Origin: an uncultured bacterium
GTDB taxonomy: Bacteria > Patescibacteriota > Saccharimonadia > Saccharimonadales > Saccharimonadaceae
Length of the DNA: 11,939 bases
Assembly (NCBI GenBank): GCA_937922985.1
Contig: CALAKV010000022.1
Coordinates: 1 to 11,939, forward strand
Direction: 5' to 3'
Positions 11,875 to 11,939 of this stretch are shown in pieces. Below the pieces are notes generated by a model. The model was not told where the DNA came from, did not search any database, and saw nothing but the letters and a program-made list of their open reading frames with translations. Within the stretch, counting starts at the first letter, position 1, and every line of letters begins with the position of its first letter. Both the position numbers and the translations under genes were made by a program.

Positions 11875-11939
11875 ATGCCAGAAATTATACCAAATGAAGT
11901 TCAAACTTTTGCTAAAATTAAAGTTGTAGGTATCGGTGG
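11875..11939 (+). CDS. ftsZ: cell division protein FtsZ (N-terminal fragment, cut by window edge)
   Basis: Only the first 21 codons are visible. They end in AKIKVVGIGG, the first beta strand and glycine loop of FtsZ (commonly AxIKVIGVGGGG), the tubulin-like GTPase that forms the division ring. The ATG at 11875 is preceded by AAGGAG (11864-11869) with 5 nt spacing. Position directly after ftsA confirms the call; the rest of the gene lies beyond the window. Confidence 0.93.
   Translation, partial: MPEIIPNEVQTFAKIKVVGIG

Noticed and set aside
1..11939. CRISPR arrays, insertion sequences, prophage, attachment sites, direct repeats of a defence island
   Set aside because: I looked for regularly spaced repeats, transposase or integrase motifs and phage genes on both strands and saw none.

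Overview
The window reads as a compact, AT-rich (roughly 35% G+C by eye) bacterial chromosome segment with short intergenic gaps and only housekeeping or hypothetical genes. No phage, insertion sequence or CRISPR was seen. My best guess at the source is a Candidatus Saccharibacteria (TM7)-like member of the Candidate Phyla Radiation. This rests on the small compact genes, Gram-positive-like gene neighbourhoods (priA-def-fmt, rpsU-yqeY, adk-map, ftsA-ftsZ), the short-LID adenylate kinase, and the great abundance of the palindrome TTCGAA on both strands. It is inference from impression, not a search. The standard code fits: no reading frame needs UGA as an amino acid, and the twelve genes whose stop is visible end in TAA (10) or TAG (2).

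Layout. Positions 1-1277 (minus strand) hold fmt (cut by the window edge) and def. Positions 1278-1591 are non-coding but contain a divergent promoter and a strongly folded RNA of about 215 nt, followed by a small unknown plus-strand gene (1592-1942). Positions 1939-3906 (minus) hold priA. Its order with def and fmt is the classical priA-def-fmt cluster, here interrupted by the oppositely oriented RNA plus small gene. From 4017 everything runs on the plus strand: a winged-helix regulator and recJ, a GT4 glycolipid-type glycosyltransferase, rpsU (bS21), a YqeY/GatB-like gene, adk-map-cation efflux transporter (overlapping or closely spaced), tRNA-Thr(TGT) and tRNA-Tyr(GTA) with one promoter and terminator, then ftsA and the first codons of ftsZ.

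Functional themes. Three enzymes of N-terminal methionine processing are present: Fmt formylates initiator Met-tRNA, deformylase removes the formyl group, and Map removes the methionine. PriA and RecJ serve replication restart and repair. FtsA and FtsZ form the division machinery. bS21, the two tRNAs and YqeY relate to translation.

Transcription signals are unusually legible. Several genes have a -35 (TTGCNN or TTTACA), a 17-bp spacer and a -10 (TATAAT or TAAAAT) ending only 6-10 nt before the start codon, which predicts leaderless or nearly leaderless mRNAs. Others (yqeY, adk, map, ftsZ, fmt) have clear Shine-Dalgarno sequences. The two most notable observations are the candidate structured RNA at about 1358-1575, with its 5' and 3' ends closed by a bulged 20-bp helix, and the extreme over-representation of TTCGAA/TTTCGAAA.
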